From Caballeronia telluris (GTDB taxonomy: Bacteria > Pseudomonadota > Gammaproteobacteria > Burkholderiales > Burkholderiaceae), in contig NZ_FCNZ02000005.1 in assembly GCF_001544495.1 (NCBI RefSeq), positions 124,001-188,000 of the forward strand: a stretch of 64,000 nucleotides of DNA. Reading direction: 5' to 3'. Positions 36,282 to 45,769 of this stretch are shown in pieces (position 1 is the stretch's first letter; each line of letters starts with the position of its first letter). The notes below the pieces were generated by a model, which did no database searches, had not been told where the DNA came from, and was given only the letters and a program-made list of their open reading frames with translations. Position numbers and translations under genes: made by a program.

Positions 36282-37331
36282 TCAGAGCGTCGCGCGTTCG
36301 ACCAGTTCGAAGTCCACGTCGATCATCGGCGTTCCGGGCGCGCCGCCGAGCCGTTCGATCAGGCAGCGCGCCGCCGTCGCCCCGATGCGTCTGCCGTCCA
36401 CGCGCACGGTCGTGAGCGCGGGTGACGTGTCGGCAGCGAACGCCAGGTCGCCGAAGCCGCACACCGCGATGCGCCCGGGCACCGCAACGCCCATCTTCCG
36501 CGCCTCGGAGACGACGCCCAGCGCGAGCAGATCCGAGCCGCAAAAGATGGCATCGATGTCGGCGCTTTGCGTGAGGATGCACGGCAGGCTATCGCGGCCG
36601 AGCGCGACCGAACTCGGTGGCTGCACGAGCACTTCGGGCACGTCGTGGATGCCATGCGCGGCGAGCGTTTCGATGAAGCCGCGGCGCCGCGCGAGCGCGC
36701 GCTCGTCGTTGGCCGACACGAGCGCCGGGTGCCGCCTGCCCCGCGCGACGAAGCGCTCGGCCACCGCCGCGCCGACGCGTTCGTGCGAGAAGCCGACCAG
36801 CATGTCGATCGGCTGCCGGGTCATGTCCCACGTCTCGACGATCGGAATGTCTATTTTCTGGAGCCGTTCGCGCAGCGTGGCGGTGTGAGCGACGCCTGTC
36901 AGCAGCACGCCTTCGGGACGGCGGCTCAGCACGGCGTCGAGCAGGTCGTCCTCGTCGTGGTCGTTGTAACCCGAGAGGCCGAGCAGCACCTGATAGCCCG
37001 CGCGCGACATCGTATCGCTGAAGACCTGCACCGTTTCGGAGAAGAGCGAATGCGCGAGTGTCGGCACGATGGCCGCGATGAGGCGCGACTTCGCCGAAGA
37101 CAAACCGCCCGCCAGGCGATTCGGCACCTAGCCGAGGGCCTGCACGGCCTGCCGCACGCGCAGGAGCGTGTCGGGAGCCACGGTCTGCGGTGCGTTGAAC
37201 ACGCGCGACACCGTGATGGGCGAGACGCCCGCCGAGGCGGCGACGTCGGTGATGCGAATGCCCTTCGGCGCGGCGCGCGAGCGCTTCGTGGAGGTTGCAA
37301 TGATCGGCGAGGGCGGTTTGGGTGTAGGCAT
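36282..37331 (-). pseudogene. LacI-family regulator interrupted by an in-frame amber codon
   Basis: The frame is intact over the full length except for TAG at 37128-37130. Residues 1-67 are the helix-turn-helix (IRITDVAASAGVSPITVSRVF, split at 20 here as IRITDVAASAGVS and PITVSRVF) and hinge helix ending VRQAVQALG. After the stop the same frame continues VPNRLAGGLSSAKSRLIAAI and a full effector domain (VLLGLSGYNDHDEDD, GFSHERVGAAVAERF, SDLLALG) to 36282. Relatives have Tyr (ALGYVPN) at the stop, so a single base change from TAC or TAT explains it. No ribosome site precedes the GTG after the stop. Either the gene is dead, or the codon is read through. Confidence 0.85.
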
Positions 37332-37448
37332 GGTCGCGCGGGGCGCTTCGTCGTTGGGGATCGTTCGGTGCGCTTGTGCTTCTAGGAAAGAAGCGCAGAA
37401 ACATCAAACTTCGGCGCACCGGCAAGCCCACACCGCCAACATCGCAAT

Positions 37449-38180
37449 TCAACCGCGCTTCCGCCATTCGGCAAACGCGGCAAGCGTCTCCTCATTCGGC
37501 GGATAGGTCCCGCGCAGCACGGCGCCTCCCTCGACCCGCTCGATGATGAACGCCTCCATCAGCTCCTGCTCCGTAGCGTCGCGAGCGACCTCCTCCGCGA
37601 GATGCCGCGGAACGATCACGACGCCATCCACATCCCCGACGACGATATCGCCCGGATACACCGCCACGCCGCCGCACGCGATCGGCACGTTCATATCGAC
37701 CGCATGATGCTTCGCGAGATTGAGCGGCGCGCTCGCGCCCGCGCAAAAGAGCGGCAAGCCGATGTCCCCGATCGTGCCGCTGTCGCGCACGCATCCGTCC
37801 GACACCATGCCCGCGACGCCGCGTACCTTGAGACGCATCGTGAGGATCGAGCCCGTCGATGCCACCGAGCGGTCGCCGCGACAATCCTGCACGAGCACGC
37901 TGCCGGCCGGCGCGCTTTCCACCGCCTTGCGCTGCGGATGATCGGGGTCCTGGAACACGCCGACATGATCGAGGTCCTCGCGCGCCGGGATATTGCGCAA
38001 CGTGAACGCCGGACCGACGAGATTAGGCGCGCCCACGGCAGGCTTCTTCAGCGGCGCCACGCCTTGCAGAAACACGTTGCGCAAGCCGCGCTTGAAGAGA
38101 TGCGTCGTGAGCGTCGCGGTGCTTACGTGGCGGAGCAGTTCGAGCGTGGCGTCGCTTACCGCGATATCGGTGGATGTCAT
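37449..38180 (-). CDS. RraA-family protein (possible keto-acid aldolase)
   Basis: 243 residues. The RraA/HMG-aldolase fold binds a divalent metal and pyruvate-like acids. Visible marks are LVGPAFTLRNIPAREDL, SVLVQDCRGDRSVASTG, the RGVAGMVSDGCVRDSGTI motif with the metal-binding Asp, and YPGDIVVGDVDGVVIVP. Despite its name in the family (regulator of RNase E), most copies beside sugar-acid dehydratases are thought to be aldolases or lyases for keto-deoxy acids. It lies 21 bases after the dehydratase and would act on its product. The activity is not proved by sequence. Confidence 0.85.
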   Translation of the reverse strand: MTSTDIAVSDATLELLRHVSTATLTTHLFKRGLRNVFLQGVAPLKKPAVGAPNLVGPAFTLRNIPAREDLDHVGVFQDPDHPQRKAVESAPAGSVLVQDCRGDRSVASTGSILTMRLKVRGVAGMVSDGCVRDSGTIGDIGLPLFCAGASAPLNLAKHHAVDMNVPIACGGVAVYPGDIVVGDVDGVVIVPRHLAEEVARDATEQELMEAFIIERVEGGAVLRGTYPPNEETLAAFAEWRKRG

Positions 38181-38201
38181 GGCTTTCGTCCGTGGATGGG
38201 T

Positions 38202-39944
38202 TCAGTGGATCTCGGGTTCGTCGTTCTTCGGCGACACAGCGGCCGGCTCTTCGAGGAAATCGAAGTCGCAGCCCTTGTTCGCCTGCGTCACGTGAAGCTG
38301 ATGCATGACGCCGAAGCCGCGCTCGAAGTGACGCTTCAGCGGCGTCCACGCCTCCTTGCGCGCGGCCAGCTCCTCGTCGCTCACATCGAGGTGCAGGCGC
38401 CGCGCGTGGACGTCCAGCTCGATGACGTCGCCGTCCTTCACGAGCGCGAGCGGCCCGCCCACGAACGACTCCGGCGCGACGTGCAGCACGCACGCGCCGT
38501 AGCTCGTGCCGCTCATGCGCGCATCCGAAATGCGCACCATGTCGCGCACGCCCTGCTTCAAGAGCTTCTGCGGGATCGGCAACTGGCCCCACTCGGGCAT
38601 GCCCGGCGCGCCGACCGGCCCCGCGTGCTGCAACACGATCACCGAATCGGCGGTGACGTCGAGCGCTTCATCGTCGATGCGCGCGGCCATGTCCGCGTAG
38701 TCCTTGAACACGATGGCCGGTCCGCGATGCGTGAGCAGATGCGCTTCCATCGCGGCCGGCTTGATGACGGCGCCGTCGGGCGCGAGGTTGCCCGTCAGCA
38801 CGGCAAGGCCGTCGCTCGGAACGAGCGGATTGTCGCGACGGCGGATCACGTCGTCATTGAAGATTTCCGCGCCCGCGATGCTCTCGCCGAGCGTCGCGCC
38901 GGCGACCGTCATCTGCGTGCCGTCGATCAGTTCGCCGAGTTCGGCAAGGAGCGCGCGCAAGCCGCCGGCATAGAAGAAGTCTTCCATCAGGTATTGCCCG
39001 GCCGGCCGGATGTTCGCGATGACGGGCGTGACGCGCGCGAGTTCGTCGAAGCGCGCGGTCGTCAGTGGAACGCCCGCGCGCCGCGCGACCGCGACCATAT
39101 GAACGATCGCGTTGGTCGAGCCGGACATCGCGAGCACGGTGGTGATCGCGTTGTCGAACGACTTCGCGGTGAGGATGTCCGACGGCTTAACGTCGGTCCA
39201 CACCATCTCGACGATGCGCTTGCCGGTCATCGAAGCGAACTGCGCATGACGCGAATCGGCGGCGGGGATCGACGAAAAGCCGGGCAGCGTGAGCCCCATC
39301 GCTTCGGCGGCGCTCGTCATCGTGGATGCGGTGCCCATCGTCATGCAATGTCCCGGCGAGCGCGCGATGCCGCTCTCGACGCCCTTCCACTCTTCTTCCG
39401 TGATCCTGCCCGCGCGCAGTTCCGCCCAGTATTTCCAGGTGTCCGAGCCGGAACCGAGCGTGCGGCCGTTCCAGTCGCCGCGCAGCATCGGGCCGGCGGG
39501 CAGGAAGATCGCGGGCAGGTCCATGCTGATCGCGCCCATCAGGAGGCCCGGCGTGGTCTTGTCGCAGCCGCCCATCAGCACGCAGCCGTCGAACGGATAC
39601 GAGCGCAGCAGTTCCTCGGTTTCCATCGCGAGAAAGTTGCGATAGAGCATCGTGGTCGGTTTCTGGAACGGCTCGGCCAAGGTCATCACCGGCATCTCGA
39701 CCGGAAAGCCGCCCGCCTGCCAGACGCCGCGCTTCACTTCATCGACGCGCTGCTTGAAATGCGTGTGGCACGAGTTGATCTCGCTCCACGTGTTGATCAC
39801 CGCGATCACCGGCTTGCCCATGTAATCGGATGCGTGGTAGCCCATCTGCGCCGTGCGCGAGCGATGCCCGAACGAACGCAGATCGTTCACGCCGTACCAC
39901 CGGTAGCTGCGCAGTTCCTCGGGCGTTTTGCGTTGTGCTGTCAC
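38202..39944 (-). CDS. IlvD/Edd-family sugar-acid dehydratase (L-arabinonate/xylonate type)
   Basis: 580 residues. It should dehydrate a sugar acid to a 2-keto-3-deoxy acid. Iron-sulfur ligands are expected at the Cys in EINSCHTHF, in [11 protein letters not shown] and in [32 protein letters not shown] and [21 protein letters not shown] are conserved active-site blocks. Overall it tracks the L-arabinonate dehydratase group, including the C-terminal [16 protein letters not shown], more than branched-chain IlvD. Start is a GTG at 39944 with GGAG about 7 bases upstream. Two LacI-like sites lie just before it. Confidence 0.88.
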   Translation of the reverse strand: MTAQRKTPEELRSYRWYGVNDLRSFGHRSRTAQMGYHASDYMGKPVIAVINTWSEINSCHTHFKQRVDEVKRGVWQAGGFPVEMPVMTLAEPFQKPTTMLYRNFLAMETEELLRSYPFDGCVLMGGCDKTTPGLLMGAISMDLPAIFLPAGPMLRGDWNGRTLGSGSDTWKYWAELRAGRITEEEWKGVESGIARSPGHCMTMGTASTMTSAAEAMGLTLPGFSSIPAADSRHAQFASMTGKRIVEMVWTDVKPSDILTAKSFDNAITTVLAMSGSTNAIVHMVAVARRAGVPLTTARFDELARVTPVIANIRPAGQYLMEDFFYAGGLRALLAELGELIDGTQMTVAGATLGESIAGAEIFNDDVIRRRDNPLVPSDGLAVLTGNLAPDGAVIKPAAMEAHLLTHRGPAIVFKDYADMAARIDDEALDVTADSVIVLQHAGPVGAPGMPEWGQLPIPQKLLKQGVRDMVRISDARMSGTSYGACVLHVAPESFVGGPLALVKDGDVIELDVHARRLHLDVSDEELAARKEAWTPLKRHFERGFGVMHQLHVTQANKGCDFDFLEEPAAVSPKNDEPEIH

Positions 39945-39957
39945 TTCCGTCTCCGGT

Positions 39958-39971
39958 TGGTAGCGCTATCA
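39958..39971. promoter_or_regulatory. LacI-type operator-like site 1 before the dehydratase
   Basis: tggtagcgctatca is a near-perfect inverted repeat around TAGCGCTA (39961-39968), the CG-centred pattern of LacI-family operators. It lies 14 bases before the start codon, so a bound repressor would block the ribosome-site region or early transcription. Confidence 0.6.
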
Positions 39972-39981
39972 TTCGCGGCGC

Positions 39982-39997
39982 ATGGTAGCGCTGTCAT
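39982..39997. promoter_or_regulatory. LacI-type operator-like site 2 before the dehydratase
   Basis: atggtagcgctgtcat repeats site 1 with one change in the core (TAGCGCTG). The centres of the two sites are 25 bases apart. Tandem sites of this kind suggest cooperative repression. Confidence 0.6.
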
Positions 39998-40126
39998 GAA
40001 TATGCGTCGCTCAGGGTTTATACGCACGCTGCATTCCCGCGTCGCCGGCCGCGCTTCCGGTTTGCGCTTATCATCGGGAGTCACGCCTGAGCAAACGAAC
40101 CGCCCACATTGATACGGAGCCGCAGC

Positions 40127-40441
40127 ATGTATATCGCCATGAATCGCTTCAAGGTCGCCCTCGGCTCGGAGGCGGCGTTCGAGGAACTCTGGACTTCGCG
40201 CGACACGCATCTGAAGGAAGTGCCGGGCTTCGTCGAGTTTCATCTGCTCAAGGGCCCGCAGCGCGACGATCACGTGCTCTATTCGAGCCATACGATCTGG
40301 GCGAACCAGGCCGCGTTCGAAGGCTGGACGAAGTCCGACGCCTTTCGCGCCGCGCATCGCAACGCGGGCAACGAGAGCCGCTCGCTCTATCTCGGCCATC
40401 CCGAGTTCGAAGGCTTCGACGTGATCCAGACAGTGAAGTAG
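40127..40441 (+). CDS. Antibiotic-biosynthesis-monooxygenase-fold protein (HmoA/IsdG-like)
   Basis: 104 residues, one ferredoxin-like ABM domain. MYIAMNRFKVALGSEAAFEE carries the Asn, and WANQAAFEGWTKSDAFRAAHR carries the Trp and His that in IsdG/HmoB enzymes face the heme. Such proteins degrade heme or act as small quinone monooxygenases; the sequence suggests the heme type but no iron genes are nearby. GGAG at 40116-40119 supports the ATG at 40127 over one six codons upstream. A DUF3574 lipoprotein gene follows 16 bases later. Confidence 0.85.
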   Translation: MYIAMNRFKVALGSEAAFEELWTSRDTHLKEVPGFVEFHLLKGPQRDDHVLYSSHTIWANQAAFEGWTKSDAFRAAHRNAGNESRSLYLGHPEFEGFDVIQTVK

Positions 40442-40457
40442 GCGGCCGTCCGCCGCG

Positions 40458-40871
40458 ATGCAAGCTTTTTGCACGAGCGTGGCGGTCCTCGCGTTCGGGT
40501 GCATCGCGGCCGGCTGCGCCGCGGTACACGAGGCGGACTGCGCGCAAGGCGAGCAGCGCTCGGTCAGCGATGTCCTGTACTTCGGCACGTCACGGGCGGC
40601 AGGCACGATCACGTCGGCGCAATGGTCCGGCTTCCTGCGCAGCGCGGTCACGCCGCGCTTTCCGGAGGGACTCACCGCGTGGCCCGCGTCGGGCCAGTGG
40701 CGCACGGCCGGCGGCGCGGTCGTGCACGAAGCGTCTTTTGTCCTGATCCTCGTCCACCCCGAGGACGACACGAGCGAAAACTCGGTGCGCGGAATCATCG
40801 GCGAATATAAATCGCGTTTCGACCAGGAAGCCGTCATGCGCGTGAAGGGCCACGCCTGTGTCTCCTTCTAG
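40458..40871 (+). CDS. DUF3574 lipoprotein
   Basis: 137 residues. The leader MQAFCTSVAVLAFGCIAAGC ends in a lipobox-like IAAGC, so Cys20 would be lipidated. The mature part has LYFGTSRAAGTITSAQWSGF, VTPRFPEGLTAWPASGQW and SFVLILVHPED, the DUF3574 pattern. The family is of unknown function. It may be co-transcribed with the monooxygenase-fold gene in front. Confidence 0.8.
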   Translation: MQAFCTSVAVLAFGCIAAGCAAVHEADCAQGEQRSVSDVLYFGTSRAAGTITSAQWSGFLRSAVTPRFPEGLTAWPASGQWRTAGGAVVHEASFVLILVHPEDDTSENSVRGIIGEYKSRFDQEAVMRVKGHACVSF

Positions 40872-41071
40872 CGGACACGCGGTCGGCGTCGATCGTAATA
40901 TTTCTCACATACCCGTGAAAATCGCTCGCTTGGCGAGGCGAAGCCGCGCGCCTACGATGCAGCCATCGGACCAAGCTCCCGGATCTTGTCGTTTCATTCC
41001 AGCGTGAACCTTTTCGCGCCGAGGCGGCTGTACGATGGCTTCGCAGTCCGACTCCACGTGCAGGCATAAAA

Positions 41072-42019
41072 ATGAATCCGCTCAACATCGCGCAGTTGCT
41101 CGTCCTCGCCGCTCTATGGGGCGGGTCGTTTCTCTTCATCCGGGTCGGCGTGAACGACTTCGGCGTCGCGCCGCTGATGGCGCTGCGCGTCGGCATCGGT
41201 GCGCTCTTTCTGGTGATCATGCTCGCCTTGCGCGGCAAGGCGCCCGATGCGTGGCGCACGATCCGCTCGCGTGCGTGGCCGCTCTTCGTCGTCGGCTTTC
41301 TCAATTCGGCCGCGCCGTTCTGCCTCTTCGCGTACGCGGAACTGACGCTCTCCGCCGGCGTGACATCCGTCATGAATGCGACGACGCCGCTGTGGGGCGC
41401 CGTCGTCGCGTACCTGTGGCTGAAGGACCGCCTGAGCGGGCTGCGCATCGCCGGGCTCGTGATCGGCTTCGCGGGCGTGCTTGCGCTCGTGTGGGACCAG
41501 ATCGCGACGCCGCACGGCGCGACGACCGCCCCCGTCTCTCCCGCGACGACCGCCCTCGCGACGGCCGCCGCGCTCGGTGCGGCGCTGCTCTACGGCGTCG
41601 CGGCGAGCTATACGAAGAAGCACCTCATGGGCGTCGATTCGCTGACGGTCGCCGCCGGCACGATGCTCTGCGCGACGCTGCTGCTCCTACCCTTCGCGGT
41701 CTACTGGTGGCCGGTCGCGGCCGTGTCGGTTCAATCGTGGGGCGCGGTGGCCGCGCTCGGCGTGGCGTGTACCGGCATCGCGTACATGCTGTTCTACCGG
41801 CTGATCGCGGTGGTCGGTCCGGCGCGGGCGATCACCGTCACCTTCGTGATTCCGATCTTCGGCATTCTCTGGGGCGCGATCTTCCTGTCCGAGCATGTTT
41901 CGGCGGGCATGATCCGGGCCTGCGCGATCATCCTCGTCGGCACCGCGCTCGCGACGGGCGTCGTCAAGCGCATTCCGCTCGTCGGCCCGCGACGCGCCTC
42001 CGCTTGCGCGAAGCAGTGA
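41072..42019 (+). CDS. EamA/DMT-family transporter
   Basis: 315 residues with ten expected spans in two EamA repeats. The first begins LLVLAALWGGSFLFIRVGV with the usual WGGSF motif, and NSAAPFCLFAYAELTLSAG and MNATTPLWGAVVAYLWLKDR end that repeat. The second ends ITVTFVIPIFGILWGAIFL. Members export amino acids or other small metabolites or drugs; the substrate cannot be read from sequence. The gene stands alone and ends 50 bases before a strong hairpin. Confidence 0.88.
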   Translation: MNPLNIAQLLVLAALWGGSFLFIRVGVNDFGVAPLMALRVGIGALFLVIMLALRGKAPDAWRTIRSRAWPLFVVGFLNSAAPFCLFAYAELTLSAGVTSVMNATTPLWGAVVAYLWLKDRLSGLRIAGLVIGFAGVLALVWDQIATPHGATTAPVSPATTALATAAALGAALLYGVAASYTKKHLMGVDSLTVAAGTMLCATLLLLPFAVYWWPVAAVSVQSWGAVAALGVACTGIAYMLFYRLIAVVGPARAITVTFVIPIFGILWGAIFLSEHVSAGMIRACAIILVGTALATGVVKRIPLVGPRRASACAKQ

Positions 42020-42069
42020 CCGAAGAACCCTCGACGCGCGTTCGCCCGCGTCCGTAAAGACCTCCTCAC

Positions 42070-42093
42070 CGCGCCACATGGAATTGTGGCGCG
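42070..42093. terminator. Hairpin between the DMT transporter and antiporter genes
   Basis: CGCGCCACA (42070-42078) pairs perfectly with TGTGGCGCG (42085-42093) around a 6-base loop. No T run follows, so termination would need help or the element may have another role. Confidence 0.45.
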
Positions 42094-42142
42094 CGCCCGC
42101 CTTGGTGGATACTTCGCTTGTCCATTCACCAGGAGGCCACTC

Positions 42143-43726
42143 ATGTCCGCCGTATCGGCATTCAAGCTCGTGCTGATTTCGCTCATCGCCATCATCGCGC
42201 TCGAACTGGTGGCGAAGCGCCTGCGGTTGCCGCCCGCCGCGGCGCTGCTCGTCGGCGGCGCGGCGATGGCGTTTGCGCCGGGCCTTCCGCCCGTCGATCT
42301 CGATCCCGACCTCGTGCTGATCCTCTTTCTCCCGCCGCTCCTGATGGACGGCGCGTACTTCTTCGTCTGGGCCGACTTCAAGCGACATTTGTCCGGCATC
42401 CTGCTGCTCGCGATCGGCGCGGTTGCGTTCACGACGTTCGTCGTCGGCGTGGTCGTGCATCTGGTCGCGCCGGCGCTGCCCTGGGCCGCGTGCTTCGCGC
42501 TCGGCGCGGTGGTCTCGCCGCCCGACGCCGTTGCGGCGAAGGCGGTGCTCGAACGCGTCGCGCTGCCGCGCCGCCTGATGGTGCTGCTCGAAGGCGAGAG
42601 CCTCCTGAACGACGCCGCCGGCCTCGTGCTGTTCCGCTTCGCCGTCGCGGCGGCGCTGACCGGCGCGTTCAGCGCGCCGCACGCGCTCATGAGTTTCACG
42701 ACGCTCGCGGTCGGCGGCGTCGCGGTCGGGCTCGTGGTGGGCTTCGTGATCGTGCGGCTCCTGCGCCTGCTCGAAGACGACTACCTCGCGATCACGCTGT
42801 CCGTGATTTCCGCGTGGATCAGCTACATCGCCGGGGACATGCTGGAAGTGTCCGGCGTGATCGCCACGGTGACGACGGGCATGGTGCTCGGCTGGCACCA
42901 GCACGAAGTGTTCACCGCCGCCGTGCGCACGCGCGGCACCGCGTTCTGGCAAGTGGTCGTGTTCGTGCTGGAGGCGCTCGTCTTCGTGCTGATCGGGTTG
43001 TCGCTGCGCAGCGTCGTGATCCGGCTCGGCGGCGGCGGCAATGCCTTCACGGTGCTGGCGCCCGCCGTGATCGCGGTGGTTGCGGCGGTCGTGCTGTCAC
43101 GCTTCGCGTGGGCGTTTTCCGCCGAAGCGATCAAGTCCGTGTTCCGCCGGCTGAGGGGACGCAAGGACGCATCGCCCGACTGGCGTTCCGCGACCATCGT
43201 CAGTTGGGCGGGCATGCGCGGCGTGGTCACGCTCGCGATCGCGCTGTCCCTGCCCGAAGCGATGCCCGGGCGCGACCTCATCCTCTTCTCCGCCTTCGTG
43301 GTGATCCTCGTCACGGTGCTGCTGCAGGGCACGACGATCGGTCCGCTGATCCGCTGGGTGAAGCCGCCCGAACTGAACGAGGTGTCGCACCACCTGACCG
43401 AAACGCAGGCGTGGGCGCGGCTCGAAGCGGCGCAGCTCGCGGCCATCCAGCCGCTCGTCCACGATGCCGACGGCAAGGTGGTTCATCCGCGGCTCCTGGA
43501 GCAGTACACGTACCGCGCGAAACTCACGCAGCAGTACCAGCATGCGAGCGCGTATCCGTCGAAGGAACGCAGCGCCCACTACGACGTGGTGCTCGCCGCG
43601 ATCAAGGCGGGCCGCTATGAGTTGCTGTGCATGCACCGCGCCGGGCTGATCCACGATGAAGTGCTGCGCGCGCTCGAACGCGATCTCGACTTGCAGGAAC
43701 TGGCGTCGCGGCATGCGCGGGAATAG
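42143..43726 (+). CDS. Na+/H+ antiporter, CPA1 family
   Basis: 527 residues. About 12 spans fill the first 415 residues. AACFALGAVVSPPDAVAAKAV and LLEGESLLNDAAGLVLFRFA contain the paired acidic residues (the PPDA and NDA motifs) that bind the cation in CPA1 exchangers. WAGMRGVVTLAIALSLPE is the conserved late-span motif. The C-terminal about 110 residues are cytoplasmic and helical. AGGAGG at 42131-42136 fixes the ATG at 42143. The role is pH and sodium homeostasis. Confidence 0.92.
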   Translation: MSAVSAFKLVLISLIAIIALELVAKRLRLPPAAALLVGGAAMAFAPGLPPVDLDPDLVLILFLPPLLMDGAYFFVWADFKRHLSGILLLAIGAVAFTTFVVGVVVHLVAPALPWAACFALGAVVSPPDAVAAKAVLERVALPRRLMVLLEGESLLNDAAGLVLFRFAVAAALTGAFSAPHALMSFTTLAVGGVAVGLVVGFVIVRLLRLLEDDYLAITLSVISAWISYIAGDMLEVSGVIATVTTGMVLGWHQHEVFTAAVRTRGTAFWQVVVFVLEALVFVLIGLSLRSVVIRLGGGGNAFTVLAPAVIAVVAAVVLSRFAWAFSAEAIKSVFRRLRGRKDASPDWRSATIVSWAGMRGVVTLAIALSLPEAMPGRDLILFSAFVVILVTVLLQGTTIGPLIRWVKPPELNEVSHHLTETQAWARLEAAQLAAIQPLVHDADGKVVHPRLLEQYTYRAKLTQQYQHASAYPSKERSAHYDVVLAAIKAGRYELLCMHRAGLIHDEVLRALERDLDLQELASRHARE

Positions 43727-43864
43727 ACGGCCTCGACTGATCGCCGGCGACATTTGCATTTTTTTCGCGCTGTCCTGTCGATTCCGGCGCGCCTCGAACG
43801 ACGTGTGAGAGGCAGGCGCCACGCATCGTCCGCGCCGGCCGGCCAATCCGACCAAGGAGCTTCC

Positions 43865-44518
43865 ATGCAACTCTTCGCTCACCCCTTTTCGTCGTACTGC
43901 CAGAAGGTCCTGATCGCGCTCAGGGAAAACGACACGCCGTTCGAGTACCGCGTGCTCTCGCCCGACGACGAACAGACCCGCGCCGAGCACGCCGCGCTGT
44001 GGCCGCTCAAGCGCTTTCCCGTCCTCGTCGACGCGGGGCGCACGGTGCTGGAGTCGAGCATCATCATCGAATATCTGGCGCTCAATCATCCCGGGCCGGT
44101 GCGCCTCCTTCCCGACGACCCGCGCGCCGCGCTCGACGTGCGCCTGATGGACCGTTTCTTCGACAACTACATCATGACGCCGATGCAGAAGATCGTCTTC
44201 GACGCCATGCGCGCGCCGGAGCAGCGCGACCAACCGGGCGTCGACGACGTGCGCGCGATGCTCGATATGGCCTATCGCTGGCTCGACAACACGATGGAGG
44301 ACCGCGAATGGGCGGCCGGCCGCGCGTTCAGCATGGCCGATTGCGCCGCTGCGCCGTCGCTCTTCTATGCGGACTGGACGCATCCGATCGCGAGCGAGTT
44401 CGCGAACGTGCGCGCCTATCGCGAGCGGCTGCTCGCGCGGCCTTCGTTCGCGCGCGTGGTCGACGATGCGCGTCCGTATCGCGGATTCTTTCCGCTCGGC
44501 GCGCCCGATCGCGACTGA
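43865..44518 (+). CDS. Glutathione S-transferase
   Basis: 217 residues. The thioredoxin-like N-terminal half starts MQLFAHPFSSYCQKVLIALR, then has KRFPVLVDAGRTVLESSIII, with the cis-Pro and the Glu-Ser that hold glutathione. The C-terminal half is helical with the N-cap motif AFSMADCAAAPSLF. AAGGAG at 43854-43859 supports this start. It converges with another, unrelated-looking GST gene 25 bases downstream. Confidence 0.9.
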   Translation: MQLFAHPFSSYCQKVLIALRENDTPFEYRVLSPDDEQTRAEHAALWPLKRFPVLVDAGRTVLESSIIIEYLALNHPGPVRLLPDDPRAALDVRLMDRFFDNYIMTPMQKIVFDAMRAPEQRDQPGVDDVRAMLDMAYRWLDNTMEDREWAAGRAFSMADCAAAPSLFYADWTHPIASEFANVRAYRERLLARPSFARVVDDARPYRGFFPLGAPDRD

Positions 44519-44543
44519 CCCGGCGCGCGGGCGGTTCAGCGCG

Positions 44544-45128
44544 TCATTCGATTCCTTCGTGCTGCAACGCGAGCTTCACGGCCGGCCGCGCGCGCATGCG
44601 CTCGGAAAACGCTGTGAGGCGCTCCGGCACGTCGATGCCGACCTTGCCCGCCCAGAGCAGCATCGTGAAGAGATAGGCATCGGCGACGCTCGCCTCGCTG
44701 CCGAACAGGTAGTCGCCCTTCATCATCGAGGCGATCAGGTCGAAGCGCTGCCCGATCTTCTCGCGCGCGGCAGCCGCTTCGGCATCCGATGATGGCTTGA
44801 ACACGCGGCCGAACTGCTTGTGGATTTCGGTCGAGATGAACGCCAGCATTTCGAGCAGTCGCAGCGCGCCTGAGTCACCCGAAGGCGCGAGCGACGGTTT
44901 TTTCTGCGCGACCCACGACAGGATCGCGACGTTCTCGGTCAACACGCGGCCGTCGTCCATTTCGAGCGATGGCACGTAGCTCTTCGGATTGATCTCGTCG
45001 AACTTCTGGCCCGTCTCCGTCAGTTTCGTCTTCAGGTCGACGCGCACGCGGTCGAACGACATACCGGCTTCGTGCAGCGCGATGTGGTCTGCGAGACTGC
45101 AGGCTCCGGGCGAATAGTAGAGTTTCAT
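44544..45128 (-). CDS. gstA: Glutathione S-transferase, GstA/beta class
   Basis: 194 residues. The start MKLYYSPGACSLADHIALHEAG has the SPGACS motif of bacterial beta-class GSTs, whose Cys can form a mixed disulfide with glutathione. NPKSYVPSLEMDDGRVLTEN holds the cis-Pro and Glu-Asn contacts. The C-terminal half is helical with EASVADAYLFTML. I start at the ATG at 45128; the open frame runs further to 45656 but that part overlaps the cytochrome gene and looks non-coding. Confidence 0.9.
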   Translation of the reverse strand: MKLYYSPGACSLADHIALHEAGMSFDRVRVDLKTKLTETGQKFDEINPKSYVPSLEMDDGRVLTENVAILSWVAQKKPSLAPSGDSGALRLLEMLAFISTEIHKQFGRVFKPSSDAEAAAAREKIGQRFDLIASMMKGDYLFGSEASVADAYLFTMLLWAGKVGIDVPERLTAFSERMRARPAVKLALQHEGIE

Positions 45129-45220
45129 GGCGAGTGCCTCCTTGCCGTCGAACGGCTGTGGTCGGTCTGATCGGGCAGCAATGCGCGTGCCGACGACGCA
45201 CGGCGCGTGCTTTTCCCGCG

Positions 45221-45769
45221 CTAAACCCCGTCGTTCGCCCCGCCCGCCATGCTCGAAAACACGCCATCGCGACGCACGAGCCCATGAAACAGCGCCGCCG
45301 CCAGATGCATGAGGAAGGTCGCGAAGAGCAGCAGCGCGAGATATGTGTGCGCGGAACGCAGGAACGCATAGGCTCGCACGCTTTGCGGCAGGATCGGCGG
45401 CAAGTGCACCGAACCCGCGAGCTGCACTGGATAGCCGGCTGCGGACAGCATCGCCCATCCGACGATCGGCATCGCGAACAGCAACGCATAGAACAGCCAG
45501 TGCGAAAGATGTGCGGCCCGTTGTTGCCAGCGGGGCATGTCGTCGGGAAGCGCGGGCGTGCCGTGCGTGATTCTCACGACGAGGCGCACGGCCACCAGCA
45601 CGAGTATCGCGATGCCGAGCGGACGATGGATCGTAAGCAACACGTGGTGCCACCACGAGAGCGTGGACACCATGCCGATGCCGATGAACAGCATCGCGAT
45701 CACAAGCGGCGCCATGAGCCAGTGCATCAAACGTGCGATGGGGCTGAAGCGGGTCGTAGCGGAAGTCAT
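45221..45769 (-). CDS. Cytochrome b561-family membrane protein
   Basis: 182 residues with four spans. Histidines in RLMHWLMAPLVIAM, IHRPLGIAILVLVAV, LSHWLFYALLFAMP and LRSAHTYLALLLF are placed to bind two hemes, as in bacterial b561 proteins that move electrons across or along the inner membrane. Its ATG overlaps the stop of the catalase-like gene by 4 bases, so it probably supplies electrons to, or takes them from, that periplasmic heme protein. Confidence 0.9.
   Translation of the reverse strand: MTSATTRFSPIARLMHWLMAPLVIAMLFIGIGMVSTLSWWHHVLLTIHRPLGIAILVLVAVRLVVRITHGTPALPDDMPRWQQRAAHLSHWLFYALLFAMPIVGWAMLSAAGYPVQLAGSVHLPPILPQSVRAYAFLRSAHTYLALLLFATFLMHLAAALFHGLVRRDGVFSSMAGGANDGV

Noticed and set aside
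38202-39944. Dihydroxy-acid dehydratase (IlvD) of branched-chain synthesis
   Set aside because: The sequence follows the sugar-acid dehydratase branch, and the RraA and LacI neighbours fit carbohydrate use.
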